In this document: piece after piece, positions 41,449-52,132 of the stretch | Position numbering within the stretch: position 1 is the first letter of the stretch | Layout: each line of letters opens with the position of its first letter | DNA from: Peltaster fructicola | Lineage: Eukaryota > Ascomycota > Dothideomycetes | NCBI GenBank assembly: GCA_001592805.2 | Contig: CP051141.1 | Span: forward strand, 3,348,001 to 3,412,000 | Direction: 5' to 3' | DNA length: 64,000 nucleotides | Translations under genes and position numbers: made by a program | The notes under the pieces: generated by a model | Database searches by the model: none | Told to the model about the DNA's origin: nothing | What the model saw: only the letters and a program-made list of their open reading frames with translations

Positions 41449-43112
41449 TCATCGGTTTGCCAGATGGGTCAGAAGAGCTTTGCTTACACCCATCTTGTCG
41501 CTCTGCTTCCAGAATGCCCTGCCATACTGTCAGTAAAGCACAATAAGAGGGATGTAGACACGAACGTTGGACCTGCCGGGCCGGTGTCGCTGTAATCTCT
41601 GCACGGATGTCAGCAATGAAAGCCTGATCGACAACATACATACTTGTCGAACCAGTTTCCGACAACACCTCTACCGGACCGTAGACCTCCAATCTGAACA
41701 CTTTCCGACCGCCATCGTTCTTCACCATGGAAAATCGAGAAAGTGGTCCATCGGATCTCGCCCTCAGGAGTCTGCCGAACGGTACCTCGTTCTCATCAGC
41801 TCAGCTTCATCTCGATGCACACGGACAGTGCTTACCTCGAATTCTGCTGTTCGCATCGGTATCGTGCCTGAACTGTAGCGATTGCGAGATGCCAGCAAAG
41901 TGTACAATCGGCAGACGAGTGCCCGTGAAGTTGCTCCAGTCCATACCGGCTTCTTCTTCGTCATCGTCATGGGAACCAGGAGGCTCGATCTTGACGACTC
42001 TCCACTGAATCTGGATCAGTCGAGTGGCTAGACAGAATCAGCAACAAACATACACATTCTGCGACACCTAGCATACCCTCTGGGGAGTCGAGTGGTGGTC
42101 TTGCTATCGATGGATCGATCCTCATGTTGTCTTCGAAGTTGAAGTTGAAGTGATACAGCTCACTGTAATCGAGGAAGCACACAACACGCAACCAAGTTCC
42201 AGTCACTCCATATGGATCTTGTTGGTCGAGCTGCAGGGCAAGCTCGCGGAGCTTGATAGACTTCTCGTCCATTTTCTCGTCCTCCTCTGCGGTCGCTTCG
42301 GGGAGTTTCTCGACGAATGAGTTGGGCGTGACACCCTCGAATCTTGCATTGCACTGCAGAGGCATGCAACATCGTGCGTTCTCGTAGCACCTGCGGGTAT
42401 TATATGCCAAGTCTACCAGAATCGCTTCGACCTTCTCCCAGTCCACATTTTGAGAGCCGTCGTTCATGAACGGACCCCATAAAGTATCGTCTGTGTACTC
42501 TCGTAGATCGTATACCTTCGATCGTGCATACTGGTGTATCTGATGTGCCTTTGTTTGTTGTCTAGTGCCTGCAGCCGGGGAATCATTCAACTGTGTCTTG
42601 CTGCTGAACTCAGTGATTGGAAAGCCATACAGGCAGTGTAGCTTGGCTGATGTTTGTTGCAACGCCTTCTGTAGTACAGGTCGATGAGGATGTGTGCCTG
42701 CTCGTGCGAACAGCGAGCTTGATGTGAGGAAGGCATCAACGTTTGCAGCATTATCAAAGCGTTCAGCAAGAAACTTGACATTTAGAGAATCTTCAGACTG
42801 CGTGCTCGCAGTGTTGAGAAGTCTTTCGATCTGGCCTGCAACAAATGTCAAGTTAGCTTCTTTCACATTCGCATCAGCCGAGTCCAGTATCTTGTTGAGT
42901 TTGACGCTGTTGTGTACTTCGGATTCCCAATCGACGGCGGTCGATGGGGTGTCCCAACGTCGTTGATAGATGCATTGATGGAGGAGCCTGTTGCCGTTAA
43001 TGTATCTGTCGATATCCTTGCACGATAGTCTGAGGTTGGGAATGTCGTATGGATCAACCTCGATGAAGATGCAGTGCAGCAGCTCATGGCTAAGCTGAAG
43101 AAGTGATGCCAT
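41449..43112 (-). CDS. F-box domain protein
   Basis: Five exons: 42054-43112, 41836-42010, 41644-41785, 41566-41598 (33 nt) and 41449-41518, with GT-AG introns of 43-50 nt, give 492 aa. The F-box is at the N-terminus (LLQLSHELLHCIFIEVDPYD ... LRLSCKDIDRYI). Later text matches a family of filamentous-ascomycete F-box proteins: GTWLRVVCFLDYSELYHFNF, VVKIEPPG, TFSIFHGEERWRSE and VVGNWFDK, with the final exons giving GPTAFWKQSDKMG. Such proteins serve as substrate adaptors of SCF ubiquitin ligases; the target is unknown. Exons were chosen by frame and by the family text. Confidence 0.82.
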
Positions 43113-43464
43113 GACTGCGATGATGATCTCCGTCCAGATGGACGACTTTATAAATGTTTCCCTGCTGATGGTCAGACGGGTTTACTGCTCGAAGTCGTAT
43201 TGTCGTTGCATCTGGAAGGTCATCAAGCAGTTACGGAGATAGATTCAGCAAGCTCCGAGGGCCAAGAGGGGCACGAGTAGTAAGCATGTGATGGCGCTGA
43301 TGGTCTTCCATTATCTCCTAGCATACAACTATCATGGCCGCATCTTGCAACAATATTCTGATCGAACGATGGCTGCGAACGTATTACTGTCTGCTGCAGC
43401 GCTCACCTTGCTGGCCATCGATACTCCTGGCCTGCTCCGATCCCTGATTGCGGGGCGTATACCA
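43113..43464. other. Intergenic region
   Basis: The 352-bp gap holds the F-box gene promoter and the 3' flank of the small PPxY gene. Nothing else is seen. Confidence 0.4.
43147..43154 (-). promoter_or_regulatory. TATA box of the F-box gene
   Basis: TTTATAAA lies only 34 bp before ATG 43112, implying a very short leader. Confidence 0.45.
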
Positions 43465-43734
43465 TCAAACCTCGCTCTTCAATCCCTTCGTTTCTCTCGG
43501 AATCGTTGCAGACTGATTCTGGCTTTTCACTGCAGCATCGTAACTAGGTGGTGGCATAGCTGGATCACTGGCCATATGCTGGGGTTGTGAGACAATTGGC
43601 CTATCGATTGAGACCGGACTTTGTTTTTCATCTTGCCGTTCGATGTATGCTTTGCACATGCGAGCTATAAGACCATTGCGTCGAGGCTGGTCACGTCGAG
43701 ACTGACCACATCGAGAGGAGCGGTCGCAGCACAT
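43465..43734 (-). CDS. Small hypothetical protein with Cys-Cys N-terminus and PPxY motif
   Basis: 89 aa from ATG 43734. It starts MCCDRSSRCGQSRRDQPRRN, is basic over its first half (IARMCKAYIERQDEK), and ends with MPPPSYDAAVKSQ, a PPxY motif of the kind bound by WW domains of Rsp5/Nedd4 ubiquitin ligases. An N-terminal cysteine pair could be palmitoylated. Many fungi have short Cys-rich proteins with PPxY tails, but I cannot name a family. The frame is open further upstream to 43911; that part looks non-coding. Confidence 0.45.
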   Translation of the reverse strand: MCCDRSSRCGQSRRDQPRRNGLIARMCKAYIERQDEKQSPVSIDRPIVSQPQHMASDPAMPPPSYDAAVKSQNQSATIPRETKGLKSEV

Positions 43735-44213
43735 TGTGGTCTTTGATAACTGGTAATGCTTGTGGCTTTGTTGGTGCTGCGTGATGTGTATACTGAAGGA
43801 AGCTGTTGTTGAAAATAGGACACTTTTCAAAGGTTGTTTGATGGCATTAGAGTATACCTTAGGAGGACTCAGCACTTCTATATATGCTGTCCTCCGTCCA
43901 GAGATCTGCACAGCACCTTGCCCTCGAATCTGTCCTTGATGCTGAGCTTCAGGTAGGCGTCCGCGACTGAACCGCTATAGCGGACGAACTCTGCATGCAT
44001 CGGCTCAATCTGGGCGATGAAGATCGCTGGCATAACTGCGACATGCCGACGGCAGTGGAATCGATCGTGCTTGCAGGCATTTGGATCTAATGAACTCGTG
44101 ATGGAATGATTGTTGCGATCGCAAGAGGAGTTTGTCCGGTCGCCGGATGGACGTCATGCTGAGTCATGCGCAACTTCACCTGCTTTCTCTAGGAGATTTA
44201 CATTGAGCCGCCA
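43735..44213. other. Intergenic region
   Basis: The 479-bp gap lies upstream of the small PPxY gene and downstream of the sugar transporter. No other feature is seen. Confidence 0.4.
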
Positions 44214-46116
44214 TTATTCCTTCAACTCGTTATGCTCTGCACCTGTCGATCTCTCCTCATCCTTCTCTGAATCGATGCCATGGAAGCTCCTATTCAAGCT
44301 CTCTATCACTGGCTGAGTTGGACTTGTGAGAGCAGCCATGCCTCTCCTGCCCGATGGTTTCACGAATAAAGAGTCAACCTCTTCCTGTGGTTGCATCAGC
44401 ATGATAGTAGCAGCCAATCCAATGGACTTACCAATGTGAGATTAGCGGTCTCTGGATAGAAGTAATAGATGATGGGTATAAAAGCGGCGTTCGTGCACAT
44501 CCACACAAGGTATGCTTTCCAGTCGAGCTTGAGAGTGTCAGCTATGCTTCACCTTGAACTCGGATAACTTACAGAGTTGATCATAGTCGGGGTTATCATC
44601 ACCACCACGAAGTTCTGCACAACTGTCAGCGGCGGTCCAACATCGTCAAGAACATAACGTGCCCAAAGCCAGTTCGCAGAAATACCGATTGCACTGCCCT
44701 TAGCACGAGCTCGCAGTGGCAAGATCTCTGGGACGTAAACCCACGGCACGCAATTAGCACTTGCGCCGAAGATCAACATGTACAAGAAGAAGAAGGCGAT
44801 TGATGCGCTTGATGGCCCTTTGCCCTTGATGCTGAGGAGGACAGAGATCATCAACATGCAGACGGCAAGCCCGGCCGATCCCCACATCATTGGCTTTCTT
44901 CGCCCTAGACGATCAAGGAAGATCGATGGTATGAGACTACCTGCTCTTTGTCAGACCTCGACAGTGCGTGCTGGACGTCGCTTACCGATAGGGAACATCA
45001 AGTTGACGAAGCCGCCAATGAGCAGTGCTAAGTTTGCATCGACACCAACATTGAACTGCAACGCCGATGGGACGTAATAGCTGCGAAGGGCGTTAGTCTG
45101 GAAGGTTCTCATTGCGATCGACGTACACCACGAAGTTGATACCCCCGAGCTGGTTCATGACTTGAATGCCATACGCCAACATCACTCGTCTTCGAGTCTT
45201 GATGTTGTCCTTCTTGAAGAGCTGACTCCAATTGTATTGGCCTTGCTTCTCCTCGAGCTTCAGCACATCGAGCACATCACGCTTCTGTCTGTGGATTCTT
45301 GGATCGTCTTCTGGCGCATCATAAAGCTCACAAAGCGTCTGCGTCGCTTCGTCGACACGACCATGCGCCATTAGCCATCGTGCGGACTCTGGTATGGTGA
45401 GAACCAAGAACATGCAGACCTTTGCTGTTAGAGCGAAAACTGCAAGCCATCAGAGCACTCACGAATGCGAAGAACGCCTGACAAGCGATAGGTACACGCC
45501 AAGAGACTTGGCCGCCGACGAAGCTCATGCCGTAGTCGAAGAAATAGCTGATCACAATTCCAATGCCAACTCCGAAGGGTTCCAGGCTCAACAATCGACC
45601 GCGGACTCTGGCATCACAGTTCTCTGCTTGATACATCGGGACCGTCCTTCGTCATGTCAGCCACGAATGCGTAGGTCTCTTGAGACTTACGATGTGTCCA
45701 GACCACTTCCAATACCTGTAATATATCGAGCTACCATTATTTGCGCCACGGAGTATGATGTTGCTTGTAGCAATGCTCCGACAACCTTCGATCGTCAGCT
45801 CTAACTCTGGATGCCTCGACATACTTACGATGATGATCATTGCCAAGAAGATACACCATCTTCGTCCAATCTTCTCACCGATGAAGAATGTAAGGATACA
45901 TCCTGAGAACGCGCCCAGGTTGTATATCGACACGATGATACCCTCAAGTCCACTACTTGGGTTGCCAAAGGTCTGACGCCAATCTGGGTTGTTAACAAGA
46001 CCAGAGAACACCCCCTGATCGTATCCAAACAGGATGAAAGCTATCTGAGTAGCAATCACTATCGAAAGTTGTGTCTGGAAGCCTTTCTTGAAAATTCTAA
46101 GGCGTGGAAGAAACAT
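44214..46116 (-). CDS. MFS sugar transporter-like protein
   Basis: Nine exons: 45829-46116, 45691-45785, 45463-45646, 45127-45419, 44986-45080, 44663-44940, 44573-44614, 44432-44527 and 44214-44384, giving 513 aa from ATG 46116. Family marks in order: FGYDQGVFSGLVNNPDW, GEKIGRRWCI, YITGIGSGLDTSTVP, FFDYGMSF, PESARWLM, NQLGGINFVVYYVPSA, VPWVYVPEILPLRARAKGSA and YFYPETANLTLEEVDSLF. Twelve helices are expected. It belongs to the sugar porter family; the sugar is unknown. The tail after the last helix is hydrophilic. The exon 6/7 junction uses a probable GC-AG intron. Confidence 0.9.
44615..44662 (-). other. Probable GC-AG intron in the sugar transporter gene
   Basis: On the minus strand this 48-nt segment starts GCACGT, has a GCTGAC branch site and ends TTGTGCAG. 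It is a multiple of three without a stop. Removing it restores the family text ANWLWNFVVVMITP; reading through would insert 16 residues in a membrane helix. Confidence 0.7.
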
Positions 46117-46576
46117 GATGCAGGCTGAGCCCCAATTCGGAGCCAGTATCGAGGACGTCGCGAATGTGTCAAGGAGTACACACGAAGGCAATATACATCG
46201 TGTATAAGGGCTCAACTCCGCAGAACTAAGAGTTGTTGATCTGGAGAAGTGACGCCTGTGGCTAACGCTGCGATTGGAGCCGCATAACCGACGAGCATCA
46301 CAGAATGTGGTTCACAGCAGGTCGAGCGACGAATACATCAGAGGCATGGTCCAGTGTTCCGCGGGCAGAGAGACGAAGTGCGGAGAAGCCAAGCTATGCT
46401 TCAGCTGCTGCTGTGAAAGAGTCTTGTGACAATACGCAAGATCGATGATCTCGTGGTGTCGATCTCGGCTACACCATGCACGGACAACTGACATCTCGGT
46501 ACACAGCACATCGCGATTACAACGACAGAAGTCTGCTGTTCAATTCTTTACAATATCTTACAGTATGGCAGTGGTG
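46117..46576. other. Intergenic region
   Basis: The 460-bp gap holds the sugar transporter promoter and the 3' flank of the next minus-strand gene. Nothing else is recognised. Confidence 0.4.
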
Positions 46577-48679
46577 TTATGTCGCCAATGGATGAGCTCT
46601 ACCCTGCTCTTCTAAAGCGGTGTCGAAGATCATCTCGACAGATGGCATACAGAAGAGATCATCAGCTCTGTCAGCCTGCAGGATTCGTGGTCGAGCTGCC
46701 TCTGACTGCGAACATCCTCCAATCGTGTGACGAAAGTCAGGCAAGTACTCGTTCTTCGCGTCTTGAGCATCATCCCATCTCACTCGCTGGCCCATATGTG
46801 AAACATACGGCAGGTTGACCAGGTCTTCCAGACGCCCGTTCTGAGGCAGCGTGTCATGCAAAGGGGTGGTTGGATTCGACAATTGGTTTTCCTTGTGGTC
46901 TTGAAGCACTGGTGTGTTTGGCTCTGTTAGAAATGGCTCCTCAAGGTTGGTTTCGCCAATCTCTGGAGCCCTGTTCTCCTTGATGTATTCCTCTGGCACT
47001 TGTGCAAGCTCATTATGCACAGTCGCAAAGCTACGGCTAGGATATAGTACAGTCCAGCCACGAGCGCGCACGAGCTCAAGGAGGTATTCTGTCCAAGCTG
47101 GCTCTGTCTCGGATAGAAGTTTCTCCTGCTTGGTCGCTTTGCCGGTGCGAGTGGCAGTAATGCGGTGAGTAAGGTAGCTGTGGAACACCGACCACTTATC
47201 ACCAAAGACCAGCAGAGACGAGCTCGAGGGGACGCCGTAAAGGAATAGCGTCTCATCCTCAGCCACACCTTGTGGCACCACAAACGGTTTTTCGCCTACC
47301 TGAAATGATGGTATATCCAGCGCGATGCCCAGAAGCTCGCCGATGCCTCTGGTCCGCGTCACAGCGTATTTATATCTCAATATTGTGTAGTGTAAGTACA
47401 GCATGTACTGTGGACTCAGCTCGATCTGCGGCGAGAGCAAGAGTACATGGTGGTCGGGACTGGCAGGATAGAAGGACTCAACCACACGTAACGCTGCTTG
47501 CTCCGACGAAGGCTGCTGCGACTGGACCTGATGGCGGATGGTGACAGAGTCCACATCACGAGTCGCTGGTTCGTATCGTGGTGGCCATTTGAAGTTGTTC
47601 AAGAAAGTCCTGAGTGCCGGCTGAATGCTGGTCGCCAGGTTGATGGTCAGCTTGGGTAGGCGTATACCAGTGTAGTCTGCCGCGCCAAGCGTTCGCAATA
47701 GTCGGATGAAGCTGCCCACGCTCTCCTGCTGTGTCTGCATGACTATCTCAATGGTCGGCGTATGCCAGTGTCCCAAGCTTGCATAGTCGAGCTTGGTGAT
47801 GAACTTGAAGCTGTCGTAGCTTCCTTCTGGTATCTCGATGAACGGTATGAAGAGCTCTTTCGCCCTTCGCTTGATGGCTCTAGCGAATGTCCCATCCTCA
47901 GCGTTCTCATTGTCCACGATGATAGCGTGAGGTGCCATGTGGCTCTTGATGTGTGTCAAGCCACCGGACACTGCCGCCTCGTGTCGCATATCTGTGCTGT
48001 ACTCGCAGAAATCAGGGCGAGCATCGTGGAAAAGCACTGCCTTGCATTGGTCGTTGTCCAAGCTATTGATCCTCTTGATCTCCTCGATCGACAGATCTAC
48101 TCTTCCCATGAGGGCTACATGCACCCAATTATGCTCTTGAGCCGCCATCTCACAAGCCATCGGTAACAGATTTGCCAAGCTCTTCATTGATGATGCTGCG
48201 AACAGCACATTGCGATTCGTAGCAGGGTCCTTGCCAGATGCTGTCACCGTGGTCAGAGTCTCTGCTAGATGGTAGAACTTGACCATCCCGTCGAAGTAGC
48301 GGTTTCCCAGTATCTTCGCTTCATCGCTGTCTGCTCGAGGCGGAGCATTCGTCGGCGTTGAGTTGTAGACTTCGCTCGTGTGAGTCGCTGTCGTAGCGGG
48401 CTCTTTCGCCAATACGGGCGGCTGCTGCCTTATCACTGGCCGCTCGAGGACTGGATCAAAGTTCGTTGGTATAATCTTGATGAAGAGGTATACTAATACA
48501 AATGCGCCCACTATGCCGAACAGTCTCCGTCTACGCCAGCGCAGAGGATTTATTTGCTGAGTCATGCTGTCCTGTCGCCTTGGTTTAAAATCGTCATCTC
48601 GTTTTCCTAGCTCTTCGTCTTTGGTATATACACGCGAGTGCAGCAGCATGCTGCGTGAACGAGGTTTACCTCCAGACAT
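46577..48679 (-). CDS. Fungal glycosyltransferase-2-family type II membrane protein
   Basis: 700 aa from ATG 48679 (MSGGKPRSRS), single exon. A basic cytosolic N-terminus is followed by one signal-anchor helix (LFGIVGAFVLVYLFIKIIP) at about residues 55-75, then a large lumenal domain. Family marks include VLFAASSMKSLANLLPMACEM, LFHDARPDFCEYSTDMR, LLLSPQIELSPQYMLYLHY, LFGDKWSVFHSYL, and EPAWTEYLLELVRARGW. Fungal genomes annotate these as 'glycosyltransferase 2'. The true reaction is not known to me. The frame stays open above 48679 without an ATG. Confidence 0.8.
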   Translation of the reverse strand: MSGGKPRSRSMLLHSRVYTKDEELGKRDDDFKPRRQDSMTQQINPLRWRRRRLFGIVGAFVLVYLFIKIIPTNFDPVLERPVIRQQPPVLAKEPATTATHTSEVYNSTPTNAPPRADSDEAKILGNRYFDGMVKFYHLAETLTTVTASGKDPATNRNVLFAASSMKSLANLLPMACEMAAQEHNWVHVALMGRVDLSIEEIKRINSLDNDQCKAVLFHDARPDFCEYSTDMRHEAAVSGGLTHIKSHMAPHAIIVDNENAEDGTFARAIKRRAKELFIPFIEIPEGSYDSFKFITKLDYASLGHWHTPTIEIVMQTQQESVGSFIRLLRTLGAADYTGIRLPKLTINLATSIQPALRTFLNNFKWPPRYEPATRDVDSVTIRHQVQSQQPSSEQAALRVVESFYPASPDHHVLLLSPQIELSPQYMLYLHYTILRYKYAVTRTRGIGELLGIALDIPSFQVGEKPFVVPQGVAEDETLFLYGVPSSSSLLVFGDKWSVFHSYLTHRITATRTGKATKQEKLLSETEPAWTEYLLELVRARGWTVLYPSRSFATVHNELAQVPEEYIKENRAPEIGETNLEEPFLTEPNTPVLQDHKENQLSNPTTPLHDTLPQNGRLEDLVNLPYVSHMGQRVRWDDAQDAKNEYLPDFRHTIGGCSQSEAARPRILQADRADDLFCMPSVEMIFDTALEEQGRAHPLAT

Positions 48680-51271
48680 TGAAAGCTGTTGACATGATTG
48701 GACTTGGCGCGAGAGGACGATGCTCGATGGGATTGACCGCACGTTGGCGGGCGAGGAATGATGAGGGTTGGCGAGGGATTACAGTCGTATGTTGAGGCAG
48801 ATGAGCGGAAACAAGTGTGGTTGTATTCATCTCGCGATGTGCTCAATAGGAACTCGAAGAGTCGCGGACGTGTAACGGCTCATGACTCGTGCGTTCCGTT
48901 GCTTGCATAGGGGCACATCAAACTTCTTTCAAGATCAACGACGGCATTGTTGCTGTCTTCTTATGCCGATTCTGTCTATCTTGCTGGTGGCAGCTTCGTC
49001 CATCTTGATCACAAGGGATCTCTCCATGACTCGGCACAGCGACAGCCTCGTTGTTCTCCTCACGTCTGCACCTGTGCTGTGCCCGGACCAATGTCACCGC
49101 TGCGCGTAGCATGTGATTCCAATTTAGCCAACGTACTCGGATAGCATTGGTTGGAATATCACAGAGCTACCTTTATCGAAGCTGAGATCTTGTGCTTGTC
49201 GTTGTCATCGGCACATTCCTTCTTGGCTGGCGAGACTTTCGAGGTGTGTGGATTCTATCTCTTCGGCCTCTGTCTTGCGGTGGCCGATGTTGGCGTTCGC
49301 TGTCTTCTCCCTGTATGGATTGGATCCATAGCATCAACTACGGTCCAGCTCTTCCAAGGGACTGTGCGAGGGTATTAGAAGTGACGAACATGATGGTCAG
49401 CATCTCTTGTAGTCTACGAGCGTCAGGAGAATCGAAAAAGAGACCTTTCCATGCGTTATCAAGCTCGATACACTGCTAGGGCACGGTGGAGTGCCTAAGA
49501 GAGCTTTCCTGCCTTCTGGTCTCTCATCGGGCTCATGATGTGCTCAGGCTGTGCATCGAAGATGTGCACTTTCAGGCCTGCCATGGTGTGCACATGCAGA
49601 ATGACGAAGGTGAGATGACAACGGTGCTGATGAACTCATGAGGTCTAGGTGTCTTACACCAGGGTCAATCTGCTTAGCGTTTGTCTCAGACACAGTTGCC
49701 ATGCACTACGGCGTGGCCGATCACTATCAAACCACTATAGCACAGGACACAACAGGCCCCGCGACTGCGACGAGCACCCTTTCGCATCAATACAGCACGC
49801 CTACAAGACGGAAGAGCTGTCGACGATGCATGGGTCTTAGAATGATAGCCATGGCGACCATGCTGCTCTGCTGTCTGCCGACCTCGATGTTGAGGACCGC
49901 AACGACTGCGGACAAGAGGTGACCGAGGACACCACAGCTGGTATCTTATCTTCTGCAAAAGCCTACGTGTCCTGCTTTCGAACTCGACAACCAGCTCACA
50001 ATCTGTTCTGCAGCCAAAGGCGACAAGAACAGCAGTTAGATCCTTTTGCACTCGATCCTGAGACGGAGATCGTAGGCACAAACATTGCTACCCAACACAG
50101 CACCAAAGCAAATATCCGTACTGCACAGCAGTTTGTAGTAATGTCTATACAGATACACATGACGATCAAGCAATCTTTCTAATCCGACGACGAGCGCGCC
50201 GAGTCTAACAAGAGCTCTTCTATGCCCACTATCAGGTTCGTGGTAGCATAGCGGAAGACGGTAAGAACAGTCCACTGGCATACTAGCCAATCGTTTCCTC
50301 AGAATGGCGTACCAGAACACTTTCTCAGCACAGCCAACGTGGTCTGGATGCGATGATGGAGTCCAGCTGTACACTATGATGCTCGGCATACCCGAAGCTA
50401 TTACGGCAGTGATTTTCTCAAGACTGTTGTCCGCTCAGACGACGCAAACTCCTCGGATCCGACTGTAGTGATATCAAGAACCCAGGAGGAAGTTCCACCT
50501 GGGAGACAGTCGCAGGAGGTCACTGCTCCCTAGTCGTGCAAGCCGCAGACGATAGACTGGCCGATATGCATCCCCGGTGTCCAAGGCGTTGTGCTGGTCC
50601 ATACTTATCAGGCGGCGTCTGACAAGCCAAAACAGCCACGTCCTTTACGAGCGTTCGGCAATGCAATAGAAAGTTGAAAAGATTCATATACTGGCCTCAT
50701 CGAATGTCTAATGCTTCGACTTTTGCTTTCAACCCCGATTCTATAGCACAGCGTTAAGTGTCTAGAGATGATAGGGAGAGCTTTGACAGTGGTGAGGAAG
50801 CTTTGCACCTGCGATCTCGATCTGGGGATGACCCGTTATAGCGATGCTTCGACGTCTAGATCATTGCATATGATAAGGTGTGTTGTGCTTTGGCTTTGGT
50901 TTCACCAAGTCAATACGTACTTCCTACTTGGGATCGATCACTTCACTCCACTTCCTTCAGATCAACGACAATGCATAGACTTGCAGTGCTCTGGCTTGTC
51001 AGAGGGTGCAGAGCAGTGTCATAGTTGCCAGCAGCTACAACCTGAAGCTTGGCTCTGTTTTGCATGCTTGGTGGGCCAAAAGTTCGGACGAAGTTTCCAG
51101 CCTCGAATCCGCACGCATTTCCAGCGTATTTCCAGCCACCAGAGGGAGCCCACTTGCTTCTAGCAGACCCACTGTCTCCGATAGCCTTCCTTGATTGCCT
51201 GGCTATGCTATCAGAGCCTCGGCTTCCATAGATTCATTATTTCTTTACAGATCTCGACGCACTACATTTCT
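48680..51271. other. Gene-poor stretch of 2.6 kb left of the tRNA
   Basis: Only short frames occur here (for example 49151-49378, 49638-49922 and 50768-51163), none with a recognisable domain or splice pattern. No inverted terminal repeats, reverse transcriptase or transposase text is seen, and composition is not AT-rich as after RIP. The first part presumably holds the promoter of the GT2-family gene. Confidence 0.4.
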
Positions 51272-51308
51272 GGTTGTATAGTGTAGTGGTGATCACATCG
51301 GATTTTGA

Positions 51309-51323
51309 CCTGCGACGTTAAGT
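51309..51323 (+). other. Canonical anticodon-loop intron of tRNA-Gln
   Basis: 15 nt between A37 and position 38, the place of nearly all nuclear tRNA introns, which are cut by the tRNA splicing endonuclease. The exact ends can slide by a base because of the T-run at 51323-51325. Confidence 0.75.
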
Positions 51324-51336
51324 TTCCGGGAACCCC

Positions 51337-51387
51337 GTAGGTGATCTCGTATATACTGTCTCATATCATGTGCTGATTGACATCTAG
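51337..51387 (+). other. 51-nt spliceosomal-intron-like insertion in the T-stem of tRNA-Gln
   Basis: It begins GTAGGT, has a CTGAT branch site at 51373-51377 with the A 11 nt before the end, and ends CTAG. It lies between T-stem bases 51 and 52. With it in place the T-stem cannot form; without it all five pairs form. Confidence 0.7.
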
Positions 51388-51412
51388 GGTTCGAGCCCGG
51401 GTACGACCTTCA

Positions 51413-51417
51413 TTTTT
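51413..51417 (+). terminator. Pol III T-run terminator of tRNA-Gln
   Basis: Five Ts begin four bases after the tRNA end. Confidence 0.65.
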
Positions 51418-52132
51418 GCTCGCTAGCAACGAGGCCCCGACGACGACAAGCCGGCGGCATCGTACAGCCAGTAATGACACTGAGCTAGCCGCAGCGTGTG
51501 GACAGTTTTTGGAGCATGTTGTCATCTTGTTCGCACCGCATTTCTAGCGAGGAGCTGTAGCAAGATCGGAGGTGCTTATTTCCTGGGCATGAGAGGCTCG
51601 CGGACTCCTTCGCCCGTTCGATTCGTTGATACATAGCAATGCAGCAAGGTCTGTGTAAACTAGCACGATGCTTGGACAGACTGTAAAGTTGAGATGAAGT
51701 CGTGCAAGCGTCAAGGCATCATCGAGCTTCTCGACACTGACAGAGAACGCTTGACCCGTTCGACAAGAGCCAGGGCGTAGGATAGCACAGATCCTGTTAA
51801 ACAGCTGGAGATGCACGCTGTTCTTGAATCACCTGAAGCTCATATGCAAGCAGTAAATGCGGACACCCTGCACATCGATCGTGGAAGTTTGCACTCTCCG
51901 GGAGTGTGCACTTGCAACCTGTTTCGGAGGTATCAGCGCACTGGATGCTCGAGAACACGCGCATCGAAAGTGGTATGTTGTGAGTGTGAGTGTTGATCGT
52001 GAAGGCGCGTGAGCCTCGCACGAAGAAGTTCTCTGCCTCGGCTTCGGCGTACTGCCTACAAGGAAAGGCACCACGACCACAAACCTCGACCACTGGTTCC
52101 TTTCATTACCGCATGTACATACGACCTCCTTG
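51418..52132. other. Intergenic between tRNA-Gln and PEX2
   Basis: This 715-bp stretch holds the PEX2 upstream region. No further RNA gene or repeat is seen. Confidence 0.4.

Larger units (their letters stand above)
51272..51409 (+). tRNA. tRNA-Gln(UUG) interrupted twice
   Basis: Acceptor strands GGTTGTA (51272-51278) and TACGACC (51402-51408) pair over 7 bp with one G-U; the discriminator is T at 51409. A-box TAGTGTAGTGG (51279-51289) fits the Pol III consensus, the D-loop keeps A14, G18G19 and A21, and the anticodon stem TCGGA/TCCGG encloses the loop with anticodon TTG at 51305-51307. B-box text GGTTCGAGCCC is at 51388-51398. Two interruptions lie inside: 51309-51323 after position 37, and 51337-51387 within the T-stem. 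Removing both gives a 72-nt cloverleaf with T-stem CCCGG/CCGGG and a 4-nt variable loop. A T-run terminator follows at 51413. Confidence 0.85.

Noticed and set aside
50036-50389. A 117-codon minus-strand frame left of the tRNA
   Set aside because: No domain, signal or splice pattern, and other short frames overlap it on the opposite strand.
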